From Sphagnum compactum (taxonomy: Eukaryota; Bryophyta; Sphagnopsida; Sphagnales): a stretch of DNA of 64,000 bases. Shown one piece after another: positions 10,225-22,658 of this stretch; position 1 is the first letter of the stretch, and each line of letters opens with the position of its first letter. The stretch spans positions 23,126,001 to 23,190,000 of the forward strand of contig OZ234494.1 in assembly GCA_965153455.1 (NCBI GenBank). Reading direction: 5' to 3'. Position numbers and translations under genes: made by a program. The notes under the pieces are model-generated. The model worked only from the letters and a program-made list of their open reading frames with translations. It had not been told where the DNA came from and ran no database searches.

Positions 10225-13200
10225 TCAGCTCTTCCTGTTTGCACACAAACCGGATAGACCACAACCAAAGCAGTGAGATAGACCAGTTAATCTCCTCCAG
10301 CTTGGCTCTCTGTGCAGCAGAGCACACATGAAGAAAATACCCCACAATAGTGCAGCCTTCAACTTTAACCACCCAGCAAAAGCTTTCCCTTCCATGAAGG
10401 TCCTCCCTGTACTGGCATCAGCAGCCACAGAGGTAGGGTACCCTATGTATGGGAAGAGTTCCACTCCCAGCAGATTACCATATCCAACCTGAGATTGACA
10501 ATAATCTCCAGCAGTAGTGAACATCCAAAGCAGCTGCTGAAGTTGTGTGTGCATGCCTTCATTATCAAGAAACTCCATGCTTTGAGAACAACAATGGTCA
10601 TCCCCACTGATAATATTGTCAGTCAGAGCTACTTGATCACAAAGCTTTCAGCCCTCACTCTCTGGAGGACAACATTGCCACTCTGCTGGGCTCAGCTCTA
10701 TCAGACCACTTGAGACAGGGTTCCAGGGTTAACCTTGTTAAGGCACGTACCAGGGTGCCTTGGCCTTGAGTGTAGCTTGAAATTGAATTCATGTGTTCAA
10801 TGCCTACCTCCTGGTTGCTATTGATTTGTAGCCTTGAAGCCTGGCATGGCCTGTTGTCAACTGGCCAGTTCAAACTGGAGAAGACCAAGTGCATGCTGAT
10901 CTCTTCTCCAGCATCAGCCAGAGGAGCATGTGCAGATTGTACCCAATCAGCTAATGCCAGATCCAAAGCCGCATGTCGACATGCATCAGCTGTCAAAGTC
11001 CTGCTGGATACAGTGCATACGACTTGTTAATTTACAATAACTTTACACCCAATTCGATGCCTGTCTCAACCCTTGATAAGGTCACCACAAACAATTAGTG
11101 GCTCACCTGCTGTAGTGCAAGAAAGGCCAACAAGAGTGAGAGAAGGACACCAAGCAAAACCTTGAACAAAATCAGAACAGGTAGAAGACAGCTACAAAAA
11201 CACCAAAAGACAACCTCCAGAGTTTGGAACATCACTGGGTCATAGAGAGACTTTGATTACTCACCCATATTGTAACAAGTAACAGCTCACAACCCTCACA
11301 TAGACTGTCAGCATATTTTTAAGCTTCTATCTCGACTTCAATAATGAGAATGGGGTTGTCTTCCTGAGTTGAAGACATCAGGAACATTCCTCCACCATTC
11401 ACCTCAGGAAGACAACCCCATCCTCATCAGGAAGATATCCTGATCTATTTGCTTAGATATGTTGTCTTCAACATATCTAGCAAAGGAGAGTGGTGGCTTA
11501 ACCTGTCTTGTACAACAGAACAGGAGCAGGATCAAAAGGGATTGACTAGGACCAAAAACAGTGCATATTCTCAATTTAACAAACCTGCACATTTGCATAC
11601 TTGTACTTAAAGATTTCTACCCAAATCCTTGGGGCTTGACAACATGGAAAAAGAAAAACAAAAGAAGTTCAAGAACCAACACACCAAAAAATGGTCAAGC
11701 AAAGAACAAAAGTCTCTAACAATTAAAGTCTCTGAATTTAAGCAATGCCCATTCTGATTCCAAATCAAAATTCTTATACAGACACAAAATGACACTAGAA
11801 TTCTTCTTGGAAGGGCTGCAATACTGGACCAAAACACATTTTCTTCGGTTCAAACATTGTGTGGTCTTCCCACACCCTTTTCCTACCTAAATACAACCAG
11901 TTCCCAGAAGCTGAGAGTTTCTTTATTACAATAGTGGCTCCCCTAAGCCTGAGAAATGGGTTATGGACAATGAATGTTAGAACTACATCAGATCCGCTCA
12001 GATCTTTACATATGAAGTTGCAATACAGTGGACAAATCAACTTCCTAGGAAATGTGTTGGAAACTATTTGCTGCTCTTCCCAAACAGATAGGAAAGACAG
12101 CAGAAGGTTTGAGTGGGAACTGTCACCTCTGCCCTCTATTGACAGCTAAACTACAAGTCCCATAGTACAGAAGTATTGCCCAACATCTATTCAAACCATT
12201 CCATGCCCTATTTGCAGTACGTCCCATGGGAGGATGGGAACAAGCAAAAGGTTTGGATGGAAATGTAAACCTGAAATCAAGGCAAAAATTATCTTCAAGG
12301 GCCAACATTGAGCCTTAGAGGATACCAACCAGATCCAGTGGCACCAGAGGACGAAGTGGAAGAATGTTGCTGATGCATGGCACCTGATTGAGAAGAAGGA
12401 AGGGCTGCTTGTTGTTGGACATGGCTAGGACCTTGAGTATACGCATTGCGAGGACCTGTCCCATTGATGGGTTCTTCAGTATGAGAATCAATTCCCTTGA
12501 CTGGATAGGGTTGCACTCCAATCAGTGCTTCTCCATCATACTCAACAACACTTTCCCAATTTTCATAAGCCACTTTCACCAGCTTGTCCACATAGACCTG
12601 GAATTCAAATGTCAGACATGTCAAAGTCCAATTCTAGTAGTTGGCATAGAGGCAAGGCAATAAAGACTGGTTCAAGGTACAAAAAGAATATGTAATGGCA
12701 GTAGGAAAACCACCAGACTGAATTATACCTTTTCATTATCTGAGAGAGAGTCAACAGACATATAAGAACCATCAGCAATGAGCCCCATTAGCTGGAAGAT
12801 ATTGTTGAAGATGACTCCAATATTTTGTTTGTCATCCGCATAGTACACATACAACTTGCCACTCAGCACACAGGTCTTTGCATGCTCCACTGTACCCTCC
12901 CACATTTTATTTGACATGCCATTCCCCAAAATCTGCTTGAAACACAAATCATACAAGACACCAATGTCAGCAATACACATATAGAACCACCGTAAAGGTA
13001 ACCAAGTCCAGTTCAGTCTGACTAAGAGATAGCATAAAGGACCTTGATCAAGAATTAATATCCATGGTGATTCACCCTATATAATTCTTCCATTCTGAAC
13101 AATACAAAACAGAGGGACACAGACAATGATTAGCAACACTGCAAGGAGCAGGGTAGTGGAGAATACATTGCGCAGCCTTTGGGGATCCATGACAACAAGC

Positions 13201-15499
13201 CGCAGGAAGTCTTCCACTGTTTGAATGCCAGAATGGTTGAGCCGCTTATGAAATGCGCCATCCTTCCCAATTTTGTCCAAACGCCAGACTTCATCACCCA
13301 AAGCTGGAGGATAATGCTTTTTGTATACTGCCCACACAAATAAACAGAGGAAATGATTAATCTTATTCAAATGTATGATCAGCAGAGTTAAACCGGAGCC
13401 CTTCCCTAATTGTATGTCTATAACTCCTGGCCTGATTAGCATGCACTGGAGCAATTCCTGAAATGGGACAACCCAGTGAGCAAATCTTTTGTCTTTTCCT
13501 CAGCAAATCATCATGAGATCCATAAAACCAGGAGGCCCATTAACACATGAAAGTTTGAAACTTTTGGGTAGCCTCAAGTCTCAGTGAAAAAGGACCAATC
13601 CACAAAACACCAAGCCATTTGTCTTTGACTGTGAGAAAAGAGACAGGTCTCAAGTGAAGTACTCCACAGCACAGGAATGTAGTCCATCAAGAAAAGAGAC
13701 CAATCAACTTACATTCTCCACGATGATCTTTGACAGTGAATGCCTCAGTCTTAGCTTCTCGAATCCGGAGTCCTTCACAAAAGCCAGAAGAAATTTTCAC
13801 TCCCAAACGGAACTTGCGGCTCCGGATCCAACTAGAATTATCTGTGAATGTCAATTCTCCAAGTGCCCCAACACCATCCTTCAAAATCACAGTCAAATCT
13901 CCAGTAAGCAGCGGTCTTTTCCCATCCCGTTCCCTAACCTCAGCATTCTCAAATTCCTCCTGAGACCAGTTCTCTTCATCATCAGCTGCAAAATCTCCTT
14001 CCAACACCACAAGATCCAGCTTCGCCACTGCTTCTGGACCCGCAGTCACAACTTGACCATTGTTAGCATCTACTAAAACCACATGGATAGTAGATCCCTG
14101 TTCCCCTTCTACTTTGCTTCCAGTAAAAAGTGGGAGTGCTAACTTGTTCCTGAATTGCAACCGCAGGCTTCTGTGATCAGGGCCCTGTATCCTTTTAGGG
14201 GAGGACCTGCATGCCAGAGTTCCAACAGTAGATCAGTATCCAGCAAGTTAGGCTGGAACTTTTTCAGTGACTTGTTTATTGGCCAGTAGAAAGGTTCACT
14301 TGAGCAACAAAACCATCCTGGGATTAAGAAAACTATAGCAAGGAATAAGGTTCTAGTTAATGACAGCAGCAAAAGATATGACAAGAATGTTGCAGAGCAG
14401 AGGTGGAATCTGAAGCATCAGTGCCCACTTACACAATGTGGGGCCAGTTTCAACTACCTAGATTGCATTCTGAAAAGTAGTGATGCCTTTACTTGTGAGA
14501 TGCTGCCAAATGTATTACCAATTTTCCTGGAAGGCCAGCTTTGATTTTGCAATTCTATGAAGGGTAAGAGGGGCTCAGAAGGCCATGAAAGGGCATTAAA
14601 TTGCAACCCTCGTTGCAGAGCAAACATAAAGTAAGCAGCAGAAAGGGGGAAAACCATATAAGGATTATAAATAAAGTGATTCACTACTTACCGAACTCCC
14701 ACTTTAGGTGGAGTGAACCTTGCAAGTGCACGTTCAACCTCCTCTCCAACCTGTGAAGATTCGAGGATGAAAAGCTTAAGAGATCCTTCTAGTTTGACTA
14801 ACACTTAATCAATGGAAGGTGTCATCCCTTCTTTGCTGCATGAAATGAGTGAGAAAGTAACAGTGCAATCACTATACAAGGGGAATGGATTAGCAGCTAG
14901 AAATGGGTTCGGTAGATACCCAATGCAAAAGGGAAAGGTTCAAGCTGCATGAAGGGACGAGGCAACCATTTGAGAAGGATGATGAACTTACCACTCTGCG
15001 AAGTAGAGGCTCCAGAGTAGAGCACAATTTCTGTATATTGTCCATCTTCACCGCTTCCACAATCACACTGTCACCACATCCCCACAGTGCCAAATCCACA
15101 ACCACCGAGCACAGAACTCTCAGAAGAATGAGAGAGATCGTGAGATTTAGGAGAGACTCCAGAATGACAATCCAGAGAGGATGCAGATCTCCATCATCTT
15201 GACCATTCAGCGCTGTGTCTCAAGAGAGCTGAAAGGAAGAAAAGAAAGTTCGGTTCTGTATGGATTATTGCACTATCCATATTAACACTCCAGTTGCAGC
15301 TGGCAATAATATGGGTTTTCAGCTGCAGAGAAGCAGCTACTGCTGCCCCCAGCCTTGAGAGAACAAGGAAAATTGATCGAGCATTATGACAGATAGCGAG
15401 AGAGAAAAATAGGTACTTGGCGAGTGCCGGTCGCTGTCTCTTTTCTTCAGGCATGCTATCTTTAGTAGAATCCTCCAGCGGCCGCTTCTCCCTCGCCAT
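10225..15499 (-). CDS. CBP60: Calmodulin-binding protein 60 (CBP60 family)
   Basis: Nine exons on the minus strand: 15499-15417, 15067-14992, 14750-14692, 14206-13713, 13327-13167, 12932-12729, 12597-12326, 11000-10808, 10644-10225; phases agree and give 653 aa. Family landmarks in order: [10 protein letters not shown] start; [87 protein letters not shown]; and the C-terminal [19 protein letters not shown] (~600-618). CBP60s are nuclear calmodulin-regulated transcription factors; some plant members drive salicylic-acid defence genes. A C-terminal amphipathic segment binds calmodulin in many members. Exons 1-7 are secure. The last two depend on splice choices, and the last acceptor (GAAAG before 10644) is weak. 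The frame appears broken just after WGIF (see findings). The intron before exon 8 is long (1.3 kb) and contains an inverted repeat. Confidence 0.92.
11344..11427. repeat. 25-bp imperfect inverted repeat in a CBP60 intron
   Basis: ATGAGAATGGGGTTGTCTTC... (11344-11368) is answered by ...GACAACCCCATCCTCAT (11403-11427); the inner 18 bp are perfect and the outer part has one mismatch. The loop is about 34 nt. It lies in the 1.3-kb intron between exons 7 and 8. Confidence 0.75.
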
Positions 15500-17018
15500 C
15501 CCTCCCTCTCCGGTGGAGCTTTGAGAAGAGAAAGCCAGATTGCCGTCCGCAGCTCGGAGGAGAAGAAGATGTGTTGCAAGCTATCCTCAAACTAACGGAA
15601 AAAACCTAGAACAAATCCAGAAAACTAGAGAGAGAGCGGCTCTGCACAAACTCGTTCACAAATCTGTGAAGCGCGAAGACTTCCAAATCTCCAAACCCTA
15701 ATCAAATTTCACCCGGAGGAGATTTCTCAAAAAAACCACGGATCATTCGCTAAACGAAGACATAATACTAAAAACAACATACTGTTCTCCGCAGCCGTCA
15801 CAACACTCCACAACAACCTACTAGAAACAACAACCTGCTGCTGCAAAGGACCACTGCATGAGTAGTGGACGTCGATAAAAGAAGAGGACCATGCAAGAAG
15901 AAAGCCAACAACATCTTGTCAAAAACTCGACCTCCACCAAAACAAAAACCAAACAAAACAAAACAAAAACAAAAATCCAAATCAAAGCAAAGCAAATCGA
16001 ACAGCGTCACATGACAGACAGAGACACGAACACGACAACATCGTCAGACGTGAACAAAGGCTACTATTATTACGATACAAACACAAAGAACGAAAACCAA
16101 AACCGTAACAAAATCGCTATTATCAGCATTGGTAGTCCTCAACTGCCAAAGGCGATGACGACGTTAAGGCAAAAGCGGAAGAGAGCAAAGGGAGGAGGAA
16201 GGAAGCAACCAGGAAAAAGGCACAGGGAGGCGAAAGTCCTCAGTCCGACGAAACAACCTTGTCTGACTTTTTGCAAAGAGAGAAGAAGAGAATGACATTC
16301 CGTCCCTTCATGCTAGCAACCAGGAAGATGCGACAACAACACTACGAACTACGAACGCAATAATAAGTACCTAGGGTATGGACAGTCGGTGAAAAGCCCA
16401 AAAATGAAGAAGCAAAGCGAGAAGAGGGGCAAGGAACAGACAGAAAGAAGAGACAGGGATTATAGATAGCAAAGGAAAGATCTTGGACGCATTTAAGAGA
16501 GGAGACACGAGCACGCGCAGATGGCGCTGTAAGTAAAAAAAAAGAAAAGACGAAGACTCCGATCTCTGTGTGTGTCTTCTGTGTGTTGGTGCGTGAGGAT
16601 TGGATAATGATCTGGTGAGGTTCGGGTTTTTACTTGGAATTTCTCATCGGTTGCTGCTGCTCTGCTCAGCTGCTTTTCCTGCCGCTGCGACGTGCCTCTC
16701 TGTCTCGTCTTCCCGGTCTGCCCTGGTCTGCCTGCCGCTGTGTACAAGGAAGGAAGCTGCTGTGCAGTGCGCGAAGGCGATGGCGGACAAATCTCGGGAA
16801 TCATCGACGAACATGCCGCGCTGCCTCCTGCGTCTCCTCCTGCTGCTGCCTGCCTGCTACTATCACCCCCACTTGCCCACAGGTCCACCTTCCTTAGATG
16901 AATCTCATCCACTCATCATTCATTTCATGCTTTCGTCCATGTATTTCATCAACTCCTCGTTCCATGTTTTTCGTCTACTCGTCATGGAGTTTTCTCCGCC
17001 CTCAGTTGTTACCCTCCA
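15500..17018 (-). promoter_or_regulatory. CBP60 upstream region with a G+C-rich segment (possible 5' leader)
   Basis: Immediately upstream of the CBP60 start is an A+C-rich stretch (15,600-16,450) without stable codon structure. From about 16,490 to 16,900 the DNA is clearly richer in G+C, with CAG/CTG-type runs. Both strands are open for 130-140 codons there, but the peptides are low-complexity and resemble nothing I know. A 5' leader or promoter segment of CBP60, or a separate noncoding transcript, fits better than a protein gene. Confidence 0.35.
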
Positions 17019-17043
17019 TCCTAGCCTAGCCTAGCCTAGCCTC
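17019..17043. repeat. (CCTAG)n short tandem repeat
   Basis: About five copies of the pentamer CCTAG in a row. The same pentamer forms a second tract at 35,523-35,557. It is not the plant telomere repeat. Confidence 0.85.
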
Positions 17044-17070
17044 CCTTCTTGTTCTTTTCGTTTTTTTTGT

Positions 17071-17492
17071 GTTGCGTCTTTTCTTTAACAAATAGCTAAG
17101 GCTTCTTTCCTTTTCTTTCATAAATAGCTTAGGCTTTTTTTCCTTTTCTTTAACAAATAGCCAAGGCTTCTTTCCTTTTCTTTCATAGATAGCTTAGTAG
17201 GCTTTTTTTCCTTTTCTTTCACAAATAGCTTCTTTCCTTCTCTTTAACAAATAGATTAGGCTTTTTCCCCTTTTCTTCAACAAATAGCCAAGGCTTCTTT
17301 CCATTTCTTTAACAAATAGCTTATGCTTTTTTTTCCTTCTCTTTCACAAATAGCCAAAGGTTCTTTTTTTTTCTTTAGCAAATAGATTAGGCTTTTTTTT
17401 CCTTTTCTTTAACAAATAGCCAAGGCTTCTTTCCTTTTCTTTAACAAATAGCTTAGTCTATTTTCCTTTTCTTTAACAAATAACTAAGGATT
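17071..17492. repeat. Minisatellite, ~30-bp TTTCTTTAACAAATAG units
   Basis: About a dozen degenerate copies of a ~30-bp unit reading roughly CTTCTTTCCTTTTCTTTAAC followed by AAATAGCCAAGG. Two variants alternate (CCAAGGCTTC and CTTAGGCTTTTT), giving a ~60-bp higher-order period. Strong strand asymmetry: the plus strand is T-rich. Confidence 0.85.
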
Positions 17493-20190
17493 TTCTTTTG
17501 GTACCTATCTTGTCTTTTAAAGTCCCGCTCTCCGCTGGGTCTACTCTACGTTGGTTAGTAGGTAGTCGGTTTCACCTATCTAGTTGGGGGAGAGAGACGG
17601 ATGTACAGACACTACCACGTTTCATCAATTTACGTACTGTGTCATCCATGTAGGGTCATAATTATCGTCATCGTCATCCTTGAGCCACACGTTGTAATTA
17701 AAGTTACCCAAGGTCAGTATTTTTTTCTCCCCTCTCCGCTCCTCCCCCCTCCCCCCACCACCCAAAGATTCACGGATGGTGAATACGTGGGTTTCGTGGA
17801 TGAATACGTGGATTGATGAATGATTTTCACCTCTTCATCTATCCGTGCCGTGCATAATGCGTCAACGCTTTTGTACAGACTAAGTCCACTCCCCACCCCC
17901 CAAAAAAAGGACGGAAACGTGGCAGACTGTTATTGGAGGATTCTTTTCACTTTTCTCGAACTTTCCTTGTGATAAAAGTTAGTAAGTCATGTCATTTTCA
18001 CACAAAATTTACTGTACCATACCGATCAGTGATTTACTTGTTTTGGTGAATTTTCGCCACTTGCCCGACAATAACTTTTTTTTGGAAAAATTAAAGAAAA
18101 TTGGCCAAACTTTTACTAATTTATTAATTAAAGATTGCCACAATTGCCTACAATGTGAAAAGGGTGCTTAACATTTTCTACTTTCATATTTTGAATGTCA
18201 ATTTGCCTAAATATATCTATAGATGATTGCCACTTGACCAACATCACAAAATTTGGAAAAATAAATAAATAAATGAAACAATGCTCTGCAAATCAACATT
18301 TGTGTTTTGGTTTTTATGCTAATCAAATTATTTATTGCTTGGCTTTTCAAATTTTTGACATTTTCAATAAATAAAATCCTTATTCCTCTGCATTGTTTGA
18401 GATTTTTCTTGCATTATTATTTGAGCTTTTTATCTTCTATTTCAAACAATGTGTACACCATTTTTGTGGGGGAAAATATATCATGATTTGATGTGCCTCT
18501 AAATCTATCTCAAATGCCTACTCAATGACAAACAAAAGAACATACTAGAAAGTGGGTTTATGAAGGTTGATACCAACTCCTTGCAAGTCCATAGGTGACC
18601 GCAACTCAATATGTGTTAGCATTTTTTAGGTTTGCAAACCAACTCAAGTTGTGTTTTTTTTTTCCTTCTTGGGAAACAAAGCACTCAAGTATCTTTTCAA
18701 GTTCGGCACTGATAATATTAGCTTGGACACCAATAATATTATTTTCAGAAATGTCGAAATTTTCAATTCTTTTTTTTTCTTTTTTCCAACAACAAAATTT
18801 TATGAAGAAAATTTTTGATTCTATTTCTTTGAAATGAAAATTTCAAAATTAATTAATTATTCATTCAACCGACATGTGTTGAAGCTACCAAGGTATTACA
18901 ATATTTGCAAATGAACGCACCAAAAAGATACATATCAAGGAGAAGGAGAAGCTTCTCCTTATCCTAGTTTGCATCTTACACAATTAATGATTTCTCATTA
19001 GTAAAAGCATGTGAAAAAAATGGTCATTAAACACATTGATCGTTTTTAAAGTGGTTTTTTTAAAAAAGAAACTCATCTTTATTTTCTTTCATCTTGGAAT
19101 TCATGGAATAAGGTCTTCAATTTCTACAAGATGTTGTCATCTTGTACAAAGTCTTCATGTGCCATGTTATCACTTCAAACAATGCATATCCATTTTTTTA
19201 ACTTGTTTAAAAGCTTGGTGCTACTTTGTGTGCAAAGTTCAAAGTTCAAACACATGTTTTTAATGATCATCTCTTTCACTCATTCTTCAAATGCATCTTG
19301 ATTTGACAATGTAAATGTTGTGTTAAAGTAAACAACAAAGTCATCACATCTACACACACTTGAAATATATATATCAATCCTTTTGAACAAATCACTTCTA
19401 TCTTTAACTTACCTCATTCTTACATCTAATAGACTCCAAGTCCCTCCATGAAGATAGGTAATATATTAAATGCATTGTGAAGTACAAAGCAATATTATTA
19501 AATGAGTTGTAAAACCAAGTGTACATTATTGTCCATGCTATTGTTGCTAGCTTTTGAGTATTGTATTAATAGCCCACCCAAACCCAATATCAAAATATTA
19601 GAATGTGCAAGTTCTATCTAGCACACCTTGTATTAAAGTTTAAGATTATATTTATTATTATTAACAATTAAAATGTGAATATGTGCAAAGGCCACAAGAT
19701 AGTGTAAACAACTACAATTTTTGGAATGCTCTAGAAAAACCTTAAATTATTTCTTTGACATAAATTATTTTTAAATTTGGATTTTTCTTTGAGAATATGT
19801 TTGTTTTTATTTTGGGTGGTGTTTTGTCCTCACCAAATAAAAAATCAAATTATTATTGTAACGTAAACAACAAGCATCCCAAGAACAATTTTAAAATAAA
19901 TCACAACTTCTTTCTAGAATTTGTCAAAAAAAACCCCACCTTTTTATAATACGCCTACTATAGCAATTAGGAGAATATAGTTAAATCAAACTAAAATAAC
20001 TATTTTTAAAACTTTTTAAAAAAAATTTAATCTTGTGATAGAATATTTCCTTTCCACACAAAAATTTGCAATAATGCAAAATTTTACACAAAAATTTGTT
20101 AATTCTCCCCATTCGGAATCTATAAACCTAGATTAATACTAGTCTGTAAACCCATTTTGCTTGCAAAATGATCAAATAAGCAAAAGACTG
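17493..20190. other. Intergenic A+T-rich region
   Basis: No gene or well-bounded repeat found over 2.7 kb. A small perfect palindrome around AGAAGCTTCT lies near 18,950. Open frames here are short and of biased composition. Confidence 0.45.
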
Positions 20191-20259
20191 AAGTGTTATG
20201 TATGAAAGTCCATTTTGTCCACTTCTACCCATCAATTATTTTAAAAAATCAAATGTGCC

Positions 20260-21625
20260 CCAAAACTGAATCGGTGGGGTGTTCTTTGCAAGGGGCGTTA
20301 GCACATGCCAAAAATGGTGATGAAGTCTTTTGGGAAGAGAAATTTCATGCAGCCAATGGGAAGGCCCAAGCATGCACTCAAGGTGCCTTGCATTTTTTCC
20401 TTTAATGTTTTGGGGTGGGGAGAGGGGGGGGGGAGAGATTTTTTTTCATTTTTCCTGGCTTCCCAATCTGTTCGCACTATGTTCCTTTCAAGTTCCCAAT
20501 GGGTTCCCAATATTTTCCCCAACATTTTCTCCAAACCTCCTCACTTTTATCCCATATGCCTTGGAAAATGGTGTCCTCCTTTCACCTATATAGGTGGGCC
20601 AAAGGGGAGGAACTGTACAGTTCAAAATAGAGCCTTCTGTTTTAGGGAGTCTCCATTGTTTCTTTTTTTGGAGTGATGGGCCAATCAAATTGGTACGTTG
20701 CCGAAAAAAAGAAAAAGTAAAGAACTTGGGAGGCACCTCATGTAATTAATAGGAGAGGTGACTATTTCCCCAAATTTATTTCCCTGCCATTAGCCTATGC
20801 CAAAAAGTTAACTAACAGTTTTGGAAATAGAAATTACATGCAGCCAATGGGAAGGTGCAGCATCCACTCAGGCGCCCCAGCTTTTTAATTTGGGTTTTGG
20901 GGGGAGGGGGGAGAGGTATTTTCTTTCATGAATTGCTGATGTGTTCCTACCATGTTCCCAAGTTGTTCCCCAAGTTCTCAATGTGTTCCCCAAGGGCGTT
21001 CCCAATAGCACCTAATATCAAACCCATATGTTTTGCCCAAAATCCTCCCCTTCTCACCTATAAACCCGGGGTGTTCATTGCAAGGGGTAGCAGCCCATGT
21101 GAAAAATTGTGATGAACCCTTTTGAGGAGAGAAATTTCATCCAGCCAATGGGAAATGCAATCATGCTCTCAGGGTGCCTTAGTTTTTTTCCTTTTAAGTT
21201 TTGGGTTTAGGGTTGGGAGGTTAAAGGGGAGGTTTTTTTTTTCAAGCTATACTTGGTGTAGAGAGGGCGGGAGGGGAGGATTTATTTTCCTTTCAGCCAA
21301 TAGGAGGGCCCAAGGTGCCTTGCTTTTATTCCTTTTAAGTTAGGGGGGTGAGATGGAAGATTTTTTTTTTCAGTTTCCTAATGTGGTGTTCCCTTTAGTT
21401 CCTAATGGGTTCCCAAAATGTTCCCCAAGTTCACAATGTGTTCCCCAACATGTTCTCCATATAAGCACCTCATTTTTAGCCCATATGCTTTGGCACTTTC
21501 ACCTATATAGGTGGGCCCAAGGGGAGGAACCATATACATCAAAACAGAACCTTCTATTTTGAGGAGCCTCCATAGTTTCATTTTTTTGGGAGCAATGGGC
21601 CAATCAAATTAGTTTTGGCCCAGAA
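20260..21625. repeat. Clustered copies of dispersed family R3 (four units)
   Basis: Four head-to-tail, diverged units at about 20,270-20,745, 20,790-21,070, 21,087-21,260 and 21,290-21,620. Each contains a CAGCCAATGGGAAGG-like core, then a G-rich run after GTTTTGGGG, strings of TTCCCAA...GTTCCCAA, TTTTATCCCATATG, and in units 1 and 4 the 14-bp palindrome CACCTATATAGGTG and a GGGCCAATCAAATT end. The same family recurs at 61,760-63,233. There are no long coding frames; the frames across it are repeat-derived. Origin (LTR fragments, SINE-like or satellite) is undecided. Confidence 0.75.
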
Positions 21626-22658
21626 TTTTGGCACAGTTTGAGAGCGAACATTCCAGAGGCTTCACCAATCCCGAATTACCGTATCAACGACGTGGACACC
21701 ATTTCTTTATAGTTGTTATTAATAATTTCCTTGGTACCCTCTTAGTGAGTGCAAAGCCCAATAAGGGCTCGTGATTAGTCTATTAAACACAAATTATATT
21801 TATTGACCCTAAACCCATGCCCCCCCCCTTTCCGCCTTGGAGAGTGAAAAAAAACGAAAAACTTACAAACCGCAACAAATGTTAACAACAAAAAATGATT
21901 TTTTATTACAGAAAGCCTCACACCCCACTTCGTCGCCCCCTTTAGAGTAAAAGACCCCAAAAATCCCCCCACCATCCGCTCACTATGACTGGGGCCCTCA
22001 AAGGAAGGGGGGGAGGTGTGAGGGGGGAGGGGCTCCAGCCAATCAGGAATAACCGCACCAAGACACCGACACCCATTTCTTTAAAGTAGACATACACGTT
22101 GAAAGAGTCAAAATTGTGATATAATATGCATATGGCCAAACATCAAGCAGTCAATTATTATATAACAGTTTTTTAATCAATTTTATTTCAAATATTTACA
22201 TACTTGCAACACAATTTTCAAATAATGTTAAACATTGTTAAAGAATGGTCACTCTAGTCAATGTGGAACTAGTCAATGTGGAACTAATCTATAAGATGTC
22301 CATGTTTCAATCAAAGTAACCCATGAACATTTTTTTTGTGATATAATTTTTTCCCAATTACTTTATTATTAACCATATGATTCATCATACAACATATGAG
22401 TATGAAACACCAAATAACAATTTGTGTTGATTTTACTAAATTTTTGAGTTTGGATAATGTATCTAAAACATGGATTTGTGTCGGTAAGAGAAGGAGGAGG
22501 CGAAAGAGAGGAAGGAGAAGGTTGAGGTGGTGGTGGTGGTATTGCTTTTAATGTTTTTCAGCGGGGATCGAAGGAGCTACTGTGAGGATTGATTGCTTGA
22601 TTGATTGGGAAGTGGTGGGTGGGTTGGGGGGATTTTGAGTTCGATCGGGTCTGTGGAG
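21626..22658 (+). promoter_or_regulatory. Upstream region of the fructokinase gene
   Basis: Contains a loose direct duplication (CCAATC...ACCGTATCAACGACG near 21,667 and a diverged copy near 22,040), a 15-bp tandem duplication AGTCAATGTGGAACT at about 22,254-22,290, and a purine-rich leader (GGAGGAGGCGAAAGAGAGG, near 22,490) just before the first exon. No definite core promoter element could be assigned. Confidence 0.35.

Noticed and set aside
16600-17034. 144-codon plus-strand frame and an overlapping 139-codon minus frame
   Set aside because: Leu/Cys/Ser-rich low-complexity peptides on both strands; more likely due to local G+C-rich composition.
17019-17043. CCTAG tract considered as telomere-like repeat
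   Set aside because: The pentamer does not match the plant telomere heptamer and has only about five copies.
20193-21562. Several 70-120 codon frames in the R3 cluster
   Set aside because: All derive from repeat units (G-rich runs giving GGG/GRGGG, TTCCCAA giving FPN); none resembles a known protein.
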